Assembly (NCBI RefSeq): GCF_020164555.1
Contig: NZ_JAIQZB010000013.1
Coordinates: 1-64,000 of the forward strand
Source of the DNA: Salegentibacter lacus
Lineage (GTDB): Bacteria > Bacteroidota > Bacteroidia > Flavobacteriales > Flavobacteriaceae
Direction of reading: 5' to 3'
Length of the DNA: 64,000 nt
In this document: positions 17,766 to 25,783 of the stretch, in pieces
Numbering within the stretch: the first letter of the stretch is position 1
Layout: each line of letters opens with the position of its first letter
The notes under the pieces: generated by a model
Told to the model about the DNA's origin: nothing
Seen by the model: only the letters and a program-made list of their open reading frames with translations
The model's database searches: none
Position numbers and translations under genes: made by a program

Positions 17766-20008
17766 GAAACCTTTGTGGGATCGTATAATTCAGAAAATTC
17801 AATATTCCCATTTTCACGATGAAAAAATGCAGTGGCCAGGCCTATTTTACCTTGAGTAATTCGTTGGTTTAGGTATTGACTTTGTTTCATAATTCTTTTC
17901 TGTGATTCTTTAAGGCTCCATCTTGTCAAAAGATCGGCATAAATGTAAAAATCTTTCTCCTCTAATTGAGCAGGAATTTGTTTTGCTTTTAAAGCTTCAA
18001 CAATTAGCGAATCAGGGTTTTGGTATCCATTTTCCTTATACTCCTTCAAAGCTTCCAAATAAATTTTATTAGAAGAATTTCCCATCATCAGAATCAAACG
18101 AGCTCCCTGCTGCTTACAGGCAATTTCTATACTTTTAATGATATGGCTATCTACCAGGTTTCCGGCCGCCCTAATTGGAATCAGATCCCCAATTCCGGTA
18201 TTCATCATCACATTTAAAGGCTCTCTCAAATCTATACAATTAACAACGGTAGCAAGGGGTGGCGAATTAATAAAATCCATTAATTCTTTATTCCGCAGGC
18301 GTCTGGAAACGAGTTTTCCATCTATATAACGAGAATTTCCATCCTTTAAATATTCAAGAATTTCGTGTGGAGTAGATTTTTCTTTAGATTCTTCAATATC
18401 TTCCCGAACAAAGTCCAATTCCTTCCCTGCCGAATATTTATCTTTAAGCCCAATGATACTTACATTTATATTATTCTCTTCGGCGAAAGTAGTTTTAAAA
18501 TCTTCAAAAATCTCTAAAATATCGTGGTCTATATAGCTGGCAAAAGTTGCATCAATGATCACGTTAGAATTTTTCGGAACATGCCAAAGACTGTTTTTAA
18601 TCGAAGCTTTATTAAAAAATGAAACTTCGTTAGAAAGCTCCAGCCTTATGGTTTCTCCTCTAAAAATCTTAGTGTTTTCAATAAAAAAGGCATTATGATA
18701 ATTGCTACGAAGTAAAAAGAAAATACTCACCAGCGAGCCTATGAATATACCAATTAATAGATCGGTTAGAATAATTGCCACCACGGTTACCACAAAAGGA
18801 ATAAACTGGTTCCATCCCTTTTTATACATCGTGCTAATTACATCCCACGAAGCCAGTTTATAACCAACTACCAACAAAATAACTGCCAGGCTGGAAAGCG
18901 GAATAAGGTTCAGAATGGTACTTAGAAATAAAACGCTTAATAGGAGAAAAATCCCATGTAAAATTGTGGAAAGCTTTGTTTCGGCACCCGCATTTATATT
19001 TACTGAACTTCTAACAATCACCGAGGTTAATGGAATACCACCTACCAATCCCGCTAAAGTATTCCCAACTCCCTGGGCAACTAATTCCCGGTTGGGTGGA
19101 GTTTTTCGTTTATGTGGGTCAATCTCATCTGCAGCTTCAATGGCCAATAAACTGGCTATAGAAGCAATAAGTGTTATCGTAATTGCCACACCCCAAACTT
19201 CTGGATTGGTAATTGAATTGAAATCTGGAAAGGTAACAAGTTCGCTTACCCTGTCTATTTTCGGAATATTCACCAAATATTCTTCTCCTAAATGAAGAAC
19301 CGGTGCGATATATTTAAAAAGCAGGTTTAAAAATACGCCAAGAATTACCACAATTAAAGATGGCGGTAAAAGCTTAAAGTTTTTCAACGGACTTTTCTCC
19401 CAGAATATAATGATGGCAAGTGAAATTAACGATAAAACTACCGCACCGGGATGCAGGGAGTAAAAAAAGTTTTTAAACATAGCTGATGCCTGTGCAAACA
19501 TATTATCTCTTACACCAAAACTGGCACCGGAATCTTCTACAAACCCAATAGCATAAGGCAATTGAGCTATGATTAAAATAATTCCAATGGCGGCAAGTAA
19601 ACCTTTAATAATATTTGAAGGCATATAATCAGCAATAAGTCCGGCTTTAAGAATTCCCAAAATAAACTGAAAAATTCCACCGAGCACCACAGCCATTAAA
19701 AACACATCAAAACTTCCAAGAGAAGCTATAGAGGCTAAAACCACCGCTGTTAAGCTGGCAGCAGGCCCACTTACACTTACCGAAGAATGACTAACACTTC
19801 CTATTACAATTCCGCCAATAATCCCAGAGATTAGTCCCGACACCAAAGGTGCACCACTAGCGAGGGCAATTCCAAGACATAAAGGAAGAGCCACAAGAAA
19901 CACTACAATACTGGAAGGAATATCCTTATCCAGGCGGGAAAACAATGGTTTGCTCAAAGCAGATTGATCTACCCTTTCCTTGAAATTAAAATTACCGTTT
20001 TTGCCCAC
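17762..20008 (-). CDS. SulP family anion transporter with STAS and degenerate carbonic-anhydrase-like domain
   Basis: A 748-residue protein in three parts: SulP membrane transporter (about 20-440, hydrophobic segments, LPLCLGIALASGAP), STAS domain (about 445-540), and a beta-carbonic-anhydrase-like domain (about 550-740). SulP/CA fusions are usually read as bicarbonate transporters coupled to CO2 hydration. Here the Zn motif CxDSR is CIDLRE (about 591-596) and RAAGN is kept, but the second Zn motif, normally GHxxCG, reads GNSSNK (about 641-646), so the His and second Cys ligands are lost. Transport is likely; CA activity is not. Start is GTG, with no in-frame ATG nearby. Confidence 0.92.
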   Translation of the reverse strand: MGKNGNFNFKERVDQSALSKPLFSRLDKDIPSSIVVFLVALPLCLGIALASGAPLVSGLISGIIGGIVIGSVSHSSVSVSGPAASLTAVVLASIASLGSFDVFLMAVVLGGIFQFILGILKAGLIADYMPSNIIKGLLAAIGIILIIAQLPYAIGFVEDSGASFGVRDNMFAQASAMFKNFFYSLHPGAVVLSLISLAIIIFWEKSPLKNFKLLPPSLIVVILGVFLNLLFKYIAPVLHLGEEYLVNIPKIDRVSELVTFPDFNSITNPEVWGVAITITLIASIASLLAIEAADEIDPHKRKTPPNRELVAQGVGNTLAGLVGGIPLTSVIVRSSVNINAGAETKLSTILHGIFLLLSVLFLSTILNLIPLSSLAVILLVVGYKLASWDVISTMYKKGWNQFIPFVVTVVAIILTDLLIGIFIGSLVSIFFLLRSNYHNAFFIENTKIFRGETIRLELSNEVSFFNKASIKNSLWHVPKNSNVIIDATFASYIDHDILEIFEDFKTTFAEENNINVSIIGLKDKYSAGKELDFVREDIEESKEKSTPHEILEYLKDGNSRYIDGKLVSRRLRNKELMDFINSPPLATVVNCIDLREPLNVMMNTGIGDLIPIRAAGNLVDSHIIKSIEIACKQQGARLILMMGNSSNKIYLEALKEYKENGYQNPDSLIVEALKAKQIPAQLEEKDFYIYADLLTRWSLKESQKRIMKQSQYLNQRITQGKIGLATAFFHRENGNIEFSELYDPTKVS

Positions 20009-20141
20009 TAAATTTAAGTATAAGGAATGATTAAAATTAATTACTGAAAATAGGAAATTTAGTGATTACCAACCTAATTTCTGTAAAACATTCAAAAGCT
20101 TTCTTAAATAATACCAAAAAAATATGATGCAATTCTACTCT

Positions 20142-20174
20142 TATTGGTGTTATAATTATAAATAGATATCTTTA
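20142..20174 (+). promoter_or_regulatory. Promoter of the AarF/UbiB gene
   Basis: TATTG (TTG at 20144..20146) and TATCTTTA (20167..20174) are separated by 20 bases and match the Bacteroidota -33/-7 layout; the start codon is 29 bases downstream. Confidence 0.55.
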
Positions 20175-20202
20175 AAATTAATAACCTACAACCAATAATT
20201 AT

Positions 20203-21873
20203 ATGTCTGTACTGCCTGACAATCTTTTGCGTTACCGGAAATTTATAGGTTTTATGCTAAAATATGGGAACAGCGATTTGTTTTCAAACACGGCTTCTCA
20301 AGCAATGGATGAAACTTCAGAAAAAAATAACGCCCACCATACTTACGATCAAACTCCCGATGAACTTGTTGAAGACTTAAAAAACATGGGCCCAACCTAT
20401 ATAAAAATGGGTCAACTGCTTTCTACCCGCCCAGATCTTCTTCCAGACGCTTATTTAGAAGCTTTAGCTACTTTACAGGATGATGTACCGGCAATTCCTT
20501 ATGAGGAAGTACATCGTATTGTGGAAGAAGAAATTGGAACCAGGATCTCCAAAGCTTTTGAAAGTTTTGATAAAGAACCTCTTGCCAGCGCTTCTATTGG
20601 GCAGGTGCATAAAGCTACCCTAAGATCTGGTAAACCGGTGGCGGTAAAAATTCAAAGGCCGGGAATTAAAAAACAGTTCCTTTCAGATTTAGATACTTTA
20701 AAAGAGCTGGCCGATCTTGCTGTTAAACATAGTACAACCGCTCAAAAATATGCTTTTGATGATGTTTTAACCGAATTAAGACGTATTCTATTACAGGAGT
20801 TAGATTACCATCGGGAAGCTCAAAACTTAATCACGCTTGGTGACAATTTAAAGGATTTTGAATATTTAATTGTTCCGCAACCTATTCAGGATTATTCTGC
20901 TGCCAAGGTACTCACCATGGAATATATTGAAGGCAAAAAGATCACTTCAATATCACCACTTAAACAAATTGAAGTAGATTATTCGTCTCTTGTAGATCAG
21001 CTGGTAAAAGCCTATTTACAGCAGGTAATCAATGATGGATTTGTACACGCCGATCCACATCCGGGAAATATTCAATTTACAAAAGATGACAAAATTGCTC
21101 TTATAGATCTTGGAATGGTGGCTAAGTTCAGCCCGGCAATCAAAGAATTTATTTTAGAGCTTTTAATGGCTATTAGTAAAAATAATGGCGAAGAAACCGC
21201 TCGCGTTTTGTTAAGTATGAGTGAGCTTACCGAAGATGCTAATTTAAAATTCTTCAGGAAGACCATCAGCGATATTATAATGGATAGCGAGCATAGTAGG
21301 GCAAAAGATATGCAAACAGGCCGCCTGCTTATCCAATTAAACCGACTCGCAGCCAATTGCGGAATTCACCTTCCTGTAGAAGTAAATATTCTAGGAAAGA
21401 TCCTTTTAAATATGGATCAAATTATCGCTGTTTTAGATCCCGATTTTGATCTTAGAGATGCTATAAAACGTCACTCCAGTAAAATGATGCGCGATAAAAT
21501 GTATGAAGAATTAAAGCCTGAAAACTTCTTCTCATCCATCCTGGCCTCAAAGAAATTCCTGGAATATTTACCCGATCGTTTAAATATAATTTCAAAAAAC
21601 CTTGCTGAAAACGAATTTAAAATTAAAATCGAAGCTTTTGATGAAAAACGGGTTACCGATGGTTTTCAGAAAGTGGCCAACCGCATTACCTTAGGCTTAA
21701 TTATAGCAGCAATGATTATAGGTGCGTCAATGTTAATGCAGGTTCCTTCAGATTTTACTATTTTTGGATATCCAGGTCTTGCAATGCTATTTTTCCTGTT
21801 AGCCGCAATTGGTGGGATTGTTCTTAGTTATATCATTATTTTCAGGGACGAAAATCTTAATAATAAAGATTAG
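20203..21873 (+). CDS. ABC1/AarF/UbiB family kinase-like protein
   Basis: A 556-residue atypical kinase-like ATPase, family ADCK/UbiB, linked in other organisms to ubiquinone or isoprenoid metabolism. The KxGQ-type motif is visible as GPTYIKMGQLLSTRPDLLP (about 63-81), the Ala-rich nucleotide loop region as PLASASIGQVHKATL, VAVKIQRPG holds the Lys (about 148), and VHADPHPGNIQF (about 282-293) and IDLGMVAKF supply the metal-binding Asn and Asp. Two membrane helices close the protein (about 490-550). Flavobacteria use menaquinone, so the role is likely in quinone or membrane lipid homeostasis; this is inference. Confidence 0.92.
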   Translation: MSVLPDNLLRYRKFIGFMLKYGNSDLFSNTASQAMDETSEKNNAHHTYDQTPDELVEDLKNMGPTYIKMGQLLSTRPDLLPDAYLEALATLQDDVPAIPYEEVHRIVEEEIGTRISKAFESFDKEPLASASIGQVHKATLRSGKPVAVKIQRPGIKKQFLSDLDTLKELADLAVKHSTTAQKYAFDDVLTELRRILLQELDYHREAQNLITLGDNLKDFEYLIVPQPIQDYSAAKVLTMEYIEGKKITSISPLKQIEVDYSSLVDQLVKAYLQQVINDGFVHADPHPGNIQFTKDDKIALIDLGMVAKFSPAIKEFILELLMAISKNNGEETARVLLSMSELTEDANLKFFRKTISDIIMDSEHSRAKDMQTGRLLIQLNRLAANCGIHLPVEVNILGKILLNMDQIIAVLDPDFDLRDAIKRHSSKMMRDKMYEELKPENFFSSILASKKFLEYLPDRLNIISKNLAENEFKIKIEAFDEKRVTDGFQKVANRITLGLIIAAMIIGASMLMQVPSDFTIFGYPGLAMLFFLLAAIGGIVLSYIIIFRDENLNNKD

Positions 21874-21931
21874 CACATTTGGGGAATTGTGTATTTCAGT
21901 GTATTTTTCAGTTCTAAAAAATTAGAACCAC

Positions 21932-23416
21932 ATGAGAAATATCTTTACCCCTCTATTTTTAATTGTTTTTATCGCCACGGCCTCGAGCCAAAAAGTCGAA
22001 ATTCCGGTTGATACCACGGTAACAACCAAGCATTCGGTAACTATTAATTCAGAAAATATAGATTACACCGCTACCACGGGAATGCAGCCGGTTTGGAACA
22101 GTGATGGTGAACCCATAGCCAGCTTATTCTATACGTATTACAAAAGAAGCGATATAAAAAATACCGAAAACCGCCCATTGGTTATTTCCTTTAATGGCGG
22201 ACCAGGTTCAGCCTCAGTATGGATGCATATCGCTTATACCGGTCCCAGGGTCTTAAAAATCGATGATGAAGGTTTTCCGGTTCAACCTTACGGAATAAAA
22301 GAAAATCCACATTCTATTTTAGATGTTGCCGATATTGTATACGTAAACCCGGTAAATACCGGTTACTCCCGCCCTATTCCAGATGAAGAAGGAAAAGTTG
22401 ATAGAGAAAAGTTCTTTGGCGTACAAGCCGATATTAAATATTTAGCAGAATGGCTAAATACCTTTATGAGTAGAAACGAACGTTGGTTATCGCCTAAATA
22501 TCTTATTGGAGAAAGTTACGGAACCACTCGTGTTTCAGGCTTAGCATTAGAATTGCAAAACAGCCAGTGGATGTATCTTAACGGAGTTATTTTAGTTTCA
22601 CCTACAGAAATTGGGATTGAACGCGACGGCCCCGTAGGTATCGCCAATAGATTGCCTTATTTCGCGGCCGCTGCCTGGTATCACGATGCTTTACCGGCAG
22701 AGCTTCAGAATAAAGAATTAGAAGATTTACTGGAAGAAGTTGAAAGCTATACTATAAATGAATTAACGCCAATACTCGTAAAAGGTGGTTTTACTGAAAC
22801 TGCTAAAAAAGAGAAAGCAGCCGAAAAAATGGCTTATTATTCCGGAATTTCTAAGGAGGTTATTCTACAAAACAACCTTGATGTAGATTATCGTTTTTTC
22901 TGGAAAGAATTAAAGCGAAAAGAAGGAACCACAATTGGCCGACTTGACTCCAGGTATCTTGGAATAGACGCTAAAGAATCCGGGGATTCTCCCGATTATA
23001 ATGCTGAACTGACTTCCTGGTTACATTCGTTTACACCGGCAATAAATCATTACTTGAGACAGGATCTCAATTTTGAGACAGACCTTAAATATTTTATGTT
23101 TGGCCCTGTACATCCCTGGGATCGCGGCGGTAACAATACCGGTGAAAATCTAAGACAGGCAATGGCTCAGAACCCGAATTTAGATGTAATGATACAATCT
23201 GGGTATTTTGATGGTGCAACTACCTATTTCAATGCAAAATATACGATGTGGCAATTAGACCCAAGCGGAAAAATGAAAGACCGACTTAGTTTTAAAGGTT
23301 ATGAAAGCGGGCATATGATGTATTTAAGAGCTGAGGATCTTAAAAATGCAAATGAAGATATTCGGGAATTTATAGAAAACAGCCTTCCAGAAGAAGGTGT
23401 TCCTGCTAAGTATTAA
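21932..23416 (+). CDS. Secreted S10 family serine carboxypeptidase
   Basis: A 494-residue exported peptidase with signal peptide MRNIFTPLFLIVFIATASSQ. The S10 fold shows FNGGPGSASVWMH (oxyanion region, near 88-100), GESYGTTR with the catalytic Ser near 193, the Asp in SGYFDGATTYF near 428 and the His in ESGHMMYL near 467, so the triad is intact. It releases C-terminal amino acids. Single gene; downstream spacer holds nested inverted repeats shared with the convergent threonine operon. Confidence 0.93.
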   Translation: MRNIFTPLFLIVFIATASSQKVEIPVDTTVTTKHSVTINSENIDYTATTGMQPVWNSDGEPIASLFYTYYKRSDIKNTENRPLVISFNGGPGSASVWMHIAYTGPRVLKIDDEGFPVQPYGIKENPHSILDVADIVYVNPVNTGYSRPIPDEEGKVDREKFFGVQADIKYLAEWLNTFMSRNERWLSPKYLIGESYGTTRVSGLALELQNSQWMYLNGVILVSPTEIGIERDGPVGIANRLPYFAAAAWYHDALPAELQNKELEDLLEEVESYTINELTPILVKGGFTETAKKEKAAEKMAYYSGISKEVILQNNLDVDYRFFWKELKRKEGTTIGRLDSRYLGIDAKESGDSPDYNAELTSWLHSFTPAINHYLRQDLNFETDLKYFMFGPVHPWDRGGNNTGENLRQAMAQNPNLDVMIQSGYFDGATTYFNAKYTMWQLDPSGKMKDRLSFKGYESGHMMYLRAEDLKNANEDIREFIENSLPEEGVPAKY

Positions 23417-23422
23417 AGTAAT

Positions 23423-23552
23423 AAATTGTTTGGGAAGTTATTTCCTTTTTAACGTCACCCTGGACTTGTTTCATGGTCTAACTATTATTTCAACCTAGAT
23501 TCTGAAATAAATTCAGAATGACGATAATTAAAGCAAGCTTCCCAAACAATTT
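23423..23552. repeat. Nested inverted-repeat (REP-like) element between convergent genes
   Basis: Outer arms AAATTGTTTGGGAAG (23423..23437) and its exact complement (23538..23552) enclose an imperfect 27-base inverted repeat at 23453..23523 that opens CGTCACCCTGGACTTGTTTC and ends in CAGAATGACG. The inner part belongs to the palindromic family also seen at 40631..40719. The position between the S10 and thrC stops suits a bidirectional terminator. Confidence 0.7.
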
Positions 23553-23561
23553 TATATAAAA

Positions 23562-24857
23562 CTACTGAATCAAATATTCCTTCAATTCAGAGTAATCTGA
23601 AATTTCGATGGATTTCTTCGCTTTATCCATCGCTTCTTTAATCGAAGCAGGAATTTCCACTTTTTCTTCTATCACCTCCTCAACAGTTTCCAGAAACTTA
23701 ACCGGATGTGCCGTTTCCAAAAATGTACCGTGGTAATCAGGGTTTTTAGTTAAAAACTCCTGAAGACCAAGATAGCCAACCGCTCCGTGGGGATCCATTA
23801 CATAATCATACATCTGCTTTACTTCTTTTATAGCTTTTCTGGTTTCTTCATCAGAATAACTAAAAGAAGAAAGTTGTTTTGACAGCGGCTTAAATTCGTT
23901 CTCAAACAATTCCAGGATTCGTACAAAATTACTTGGGTTCCCAACATCCATTGCGTTAGAAATAGTTTGCACACTAGGCTTTGGACTATATTCCTGCGAT
24001 TGCAAATAACGGGTAACTACATTATTTTCATTGTTTGAAGCGATAAAATGATCAATAGGCAGCCCCATCTTTTCCGCCAACATCCCGGCGCAAATATTTC
24101 CAAAGTTCCCACTAGGTACTGAAAAAGCCAGCTTTTGAGATTTTTCTGCCAATTGTTTATAAGCAAAAAAATAATAAAACATTTGTGGCAGCCAGCGCGC
24201 TACGTTAATGGAGTTAGCCGAAGTAAGCTGGCGTTTCTCACTAATTTCTGAATCGGAAAATGCTTTTTTCACCATATCCTGGCAATCGTCAAAATTACCA
24301 TTAACTTCCAATGCCGTAATATTTTGACCCAAAGTAGTTAGCTGTTTTTCCTGAATTTCACTTACTTTTCCTTTAGGATATAAGATTACTACATCTATAC
24401 CTTCGACTCCTAAAAATCCGTTGGCTACTGCCCCTCCGGTATCACCAGAAGTAGCAACCAACACCGTGATTTTCCCCAGATTTCCTTTTTTTACAAAATG
24501 GCCCAGGCAACCTGCCATAAATCCTGCTCCTACATCTTTAAATGCCAGCGTTGGTCCGTGAAATAGCTCCAGTGTTCCAATATTTTCTGAAATCGGAACT
24601 ACTGGAAACTCAAAATCCAGTGTTTTTTTCAGGATTTCCTGTAGACTATTTTTATCAATTTCATCGCCAACGAACGGTTTTATCGCTTCGTAAGCAATTT
24701 CCTCTTTGGATAGTTTTTCCAGGTGCTGGAAGAAATCATTGGGTAAAGCCGGGATTTCTTCTGGAAAATAGAGTGCTTTTCCCGGTGCAAGTCCGCGAAC
24801 AACTGCATCTTCGAAGGAAACTTTATGATTTTTATCGTTTAAGCTGAAATATTTCAT
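23562..24857 (-). CDS. thrC: Threonine synthase
   Basis: Last step of threonine synthesis: PLP-dependent conversion of O-phosphohomoserine to threonine. A 431-residue fold-type II enzyme; LFHGPTLAFKDVGAGFMAG carries the PLP Lys (near 113), ATSGDTGGAVANGFLG binds the phosphate, and SGNFGNICAGMLA lies further on. Length normal. Its ATG overlaps the last base of the thrB stop (TAATG), so translation is coupled. Last gene of thrA-thrB-thrC. Confidence 0.97.
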   Translation of the reverse strand: MKYFSLNDKNHKVSFEDAVVRGLAPGKALYFPEEIPALPNDFFQHLEKLSKEEIAYEAIKPFVGDEIDKNSLQEILKKTLDFEFPVVPISENIGTLELFHGPTLAFKDVGAGFMAGCLGHFVKKGNLGKITVLVATSGDTGGAVANGFLGVEGIDVVILYPKGKVSEIQEKQLTTLGQNITALEVNGNFDDCQDMVKKAFSDSEISEKRQLTSANSINVARWLPQMFYYFFAYKQLAEKSQKLAFSVPSGNFGNICAGMLAEKMGLPIDHFIASNNENNVVTRYLQSQEYSPKPSVQTISNAMDVGNPSNFVRILELFENEFKPLSKQLSSFSYSDEETRKAIKEVKQMYDYVMDPHGAVGYLGLQEFLTKNPDYHGTFLETAHPVKFLETVEEVIEEKVEIPASIKEAMDKAKKSIEISDYSELKEYLIQ

Positions 24858-25780
24858 TAGTTAAGTATTTTTATTCCTTCGGAATTGATTTTAGATAGAT
24901 GCAGGTCAAAACCTATATTTTTATCCTGGTAAAATTCCTGAAATTCGGCTTTCACTTTTTCGGCAACAGTATCACCTTTACACAAAGCAAAAACAGAAGG
25001 TCCAGATCCTGAAATCCCGAAACCAAGAGCGCCGTTGGCGGAAGCCAAAGCTTTAAGATCGTCGAAATATGGAATTAAAATAGAACGAACCGGCTCTATA
25101 ATTTCATCTTTTAAACTCCTGCCTAAAAGTTCGTAATCTTTTGTGTACAACGCACTTACCAAAGCGGCTAAATTACCCCATTGGCTAATTGCCTTTTTAA
25201 GTTCAACATTCTGCCTGATAACTGACCGAGAATCCCGGGTTTTAAGTTCGATTAGTGGATGCAACACCAACATTCGCAATTCCGGTAAACTTGGTAAACT
25301 TATAATTTCCAGCGGTTCATAACTTTTCACCAGGCTAAACCCGCCAAGTAGTGCCGGTGCAACATTATCGGCATGGGCATTTCCGCTGGCAAGACGTTCG
25401 CCTTCCATCGCAAATCTTATCAATTCGTTTGCTGAAAAAGGTTCTCCCAGTAATTTATTGATTCCAAAAACGGCACCTGCAGCACTAGCCGCGCTGCTCC
25501 CAATTCCGCTACCGGCTTTAATATTTTTCTTTATTTCTATATCGAAACCCTGTTTTTTATCAAGGGCAGCCAACATTGCTTTTGCAGAAACCCCGGCCAC
25601 ATTTTCATCAACCTCCAAAGGAAGATCCTGACCGGTAATTTTGGTAATTCTAAGTTTCTGTTCTGAATTTTTAGAAATGATCATCTCATCACCCACACCG
25701 TCTAAGCAACAGCCCAAAACGTCGAATCCGCAGGAAAGGTTGGCTACAGTTGCCGGTGCAAACAGTTTTATTGTATCCAT
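24857..25780 (-). CDS. thrB: Homoserine kinase
   Basis: ATP-dependent phosphorylation of homoserine, a GHMP-family kinase of 307 residues. The N-terminal FAPATVANLSCGFDVLGCCLDG and the ATP loop IKAGSGIGSSAASAAGAVFG (about 88-107) are typical, as is the C-terminal GFGISGSGPSVFAL motif. Three bases separate it from thrA, and it overlaps thrC by one base, so the three enzymes are made from one message. Confidence 0.97.
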   Translation of the reverse strand: MDTIKLFAPATVANLSCGFDVLGCCLDGVGDEMIISKNSEQKLRITKITGQDLPLEVDENVAGVSAKAMLAALDKKQGFDIEIKKNIKAGSGIGSSAASAAGAVFGINKLLGEPFSANELIRFAMEGERLASGNAHADNVAPALLGGFSLVKSYEPLEIISLPSLPELRMLVLHPLIELKTRDSRSVIRQNVELKKAISQWGNLAALVSALYTKDYELLGRSLKDEIIEPVRSILIPYFDDLKALASANGALGFGISGSGPSVFALCKGDTVAEKVKAEFQEFYQDKNIGFDLHLSKINSEGIKILN

Positions 25781-25783
25781 AGC

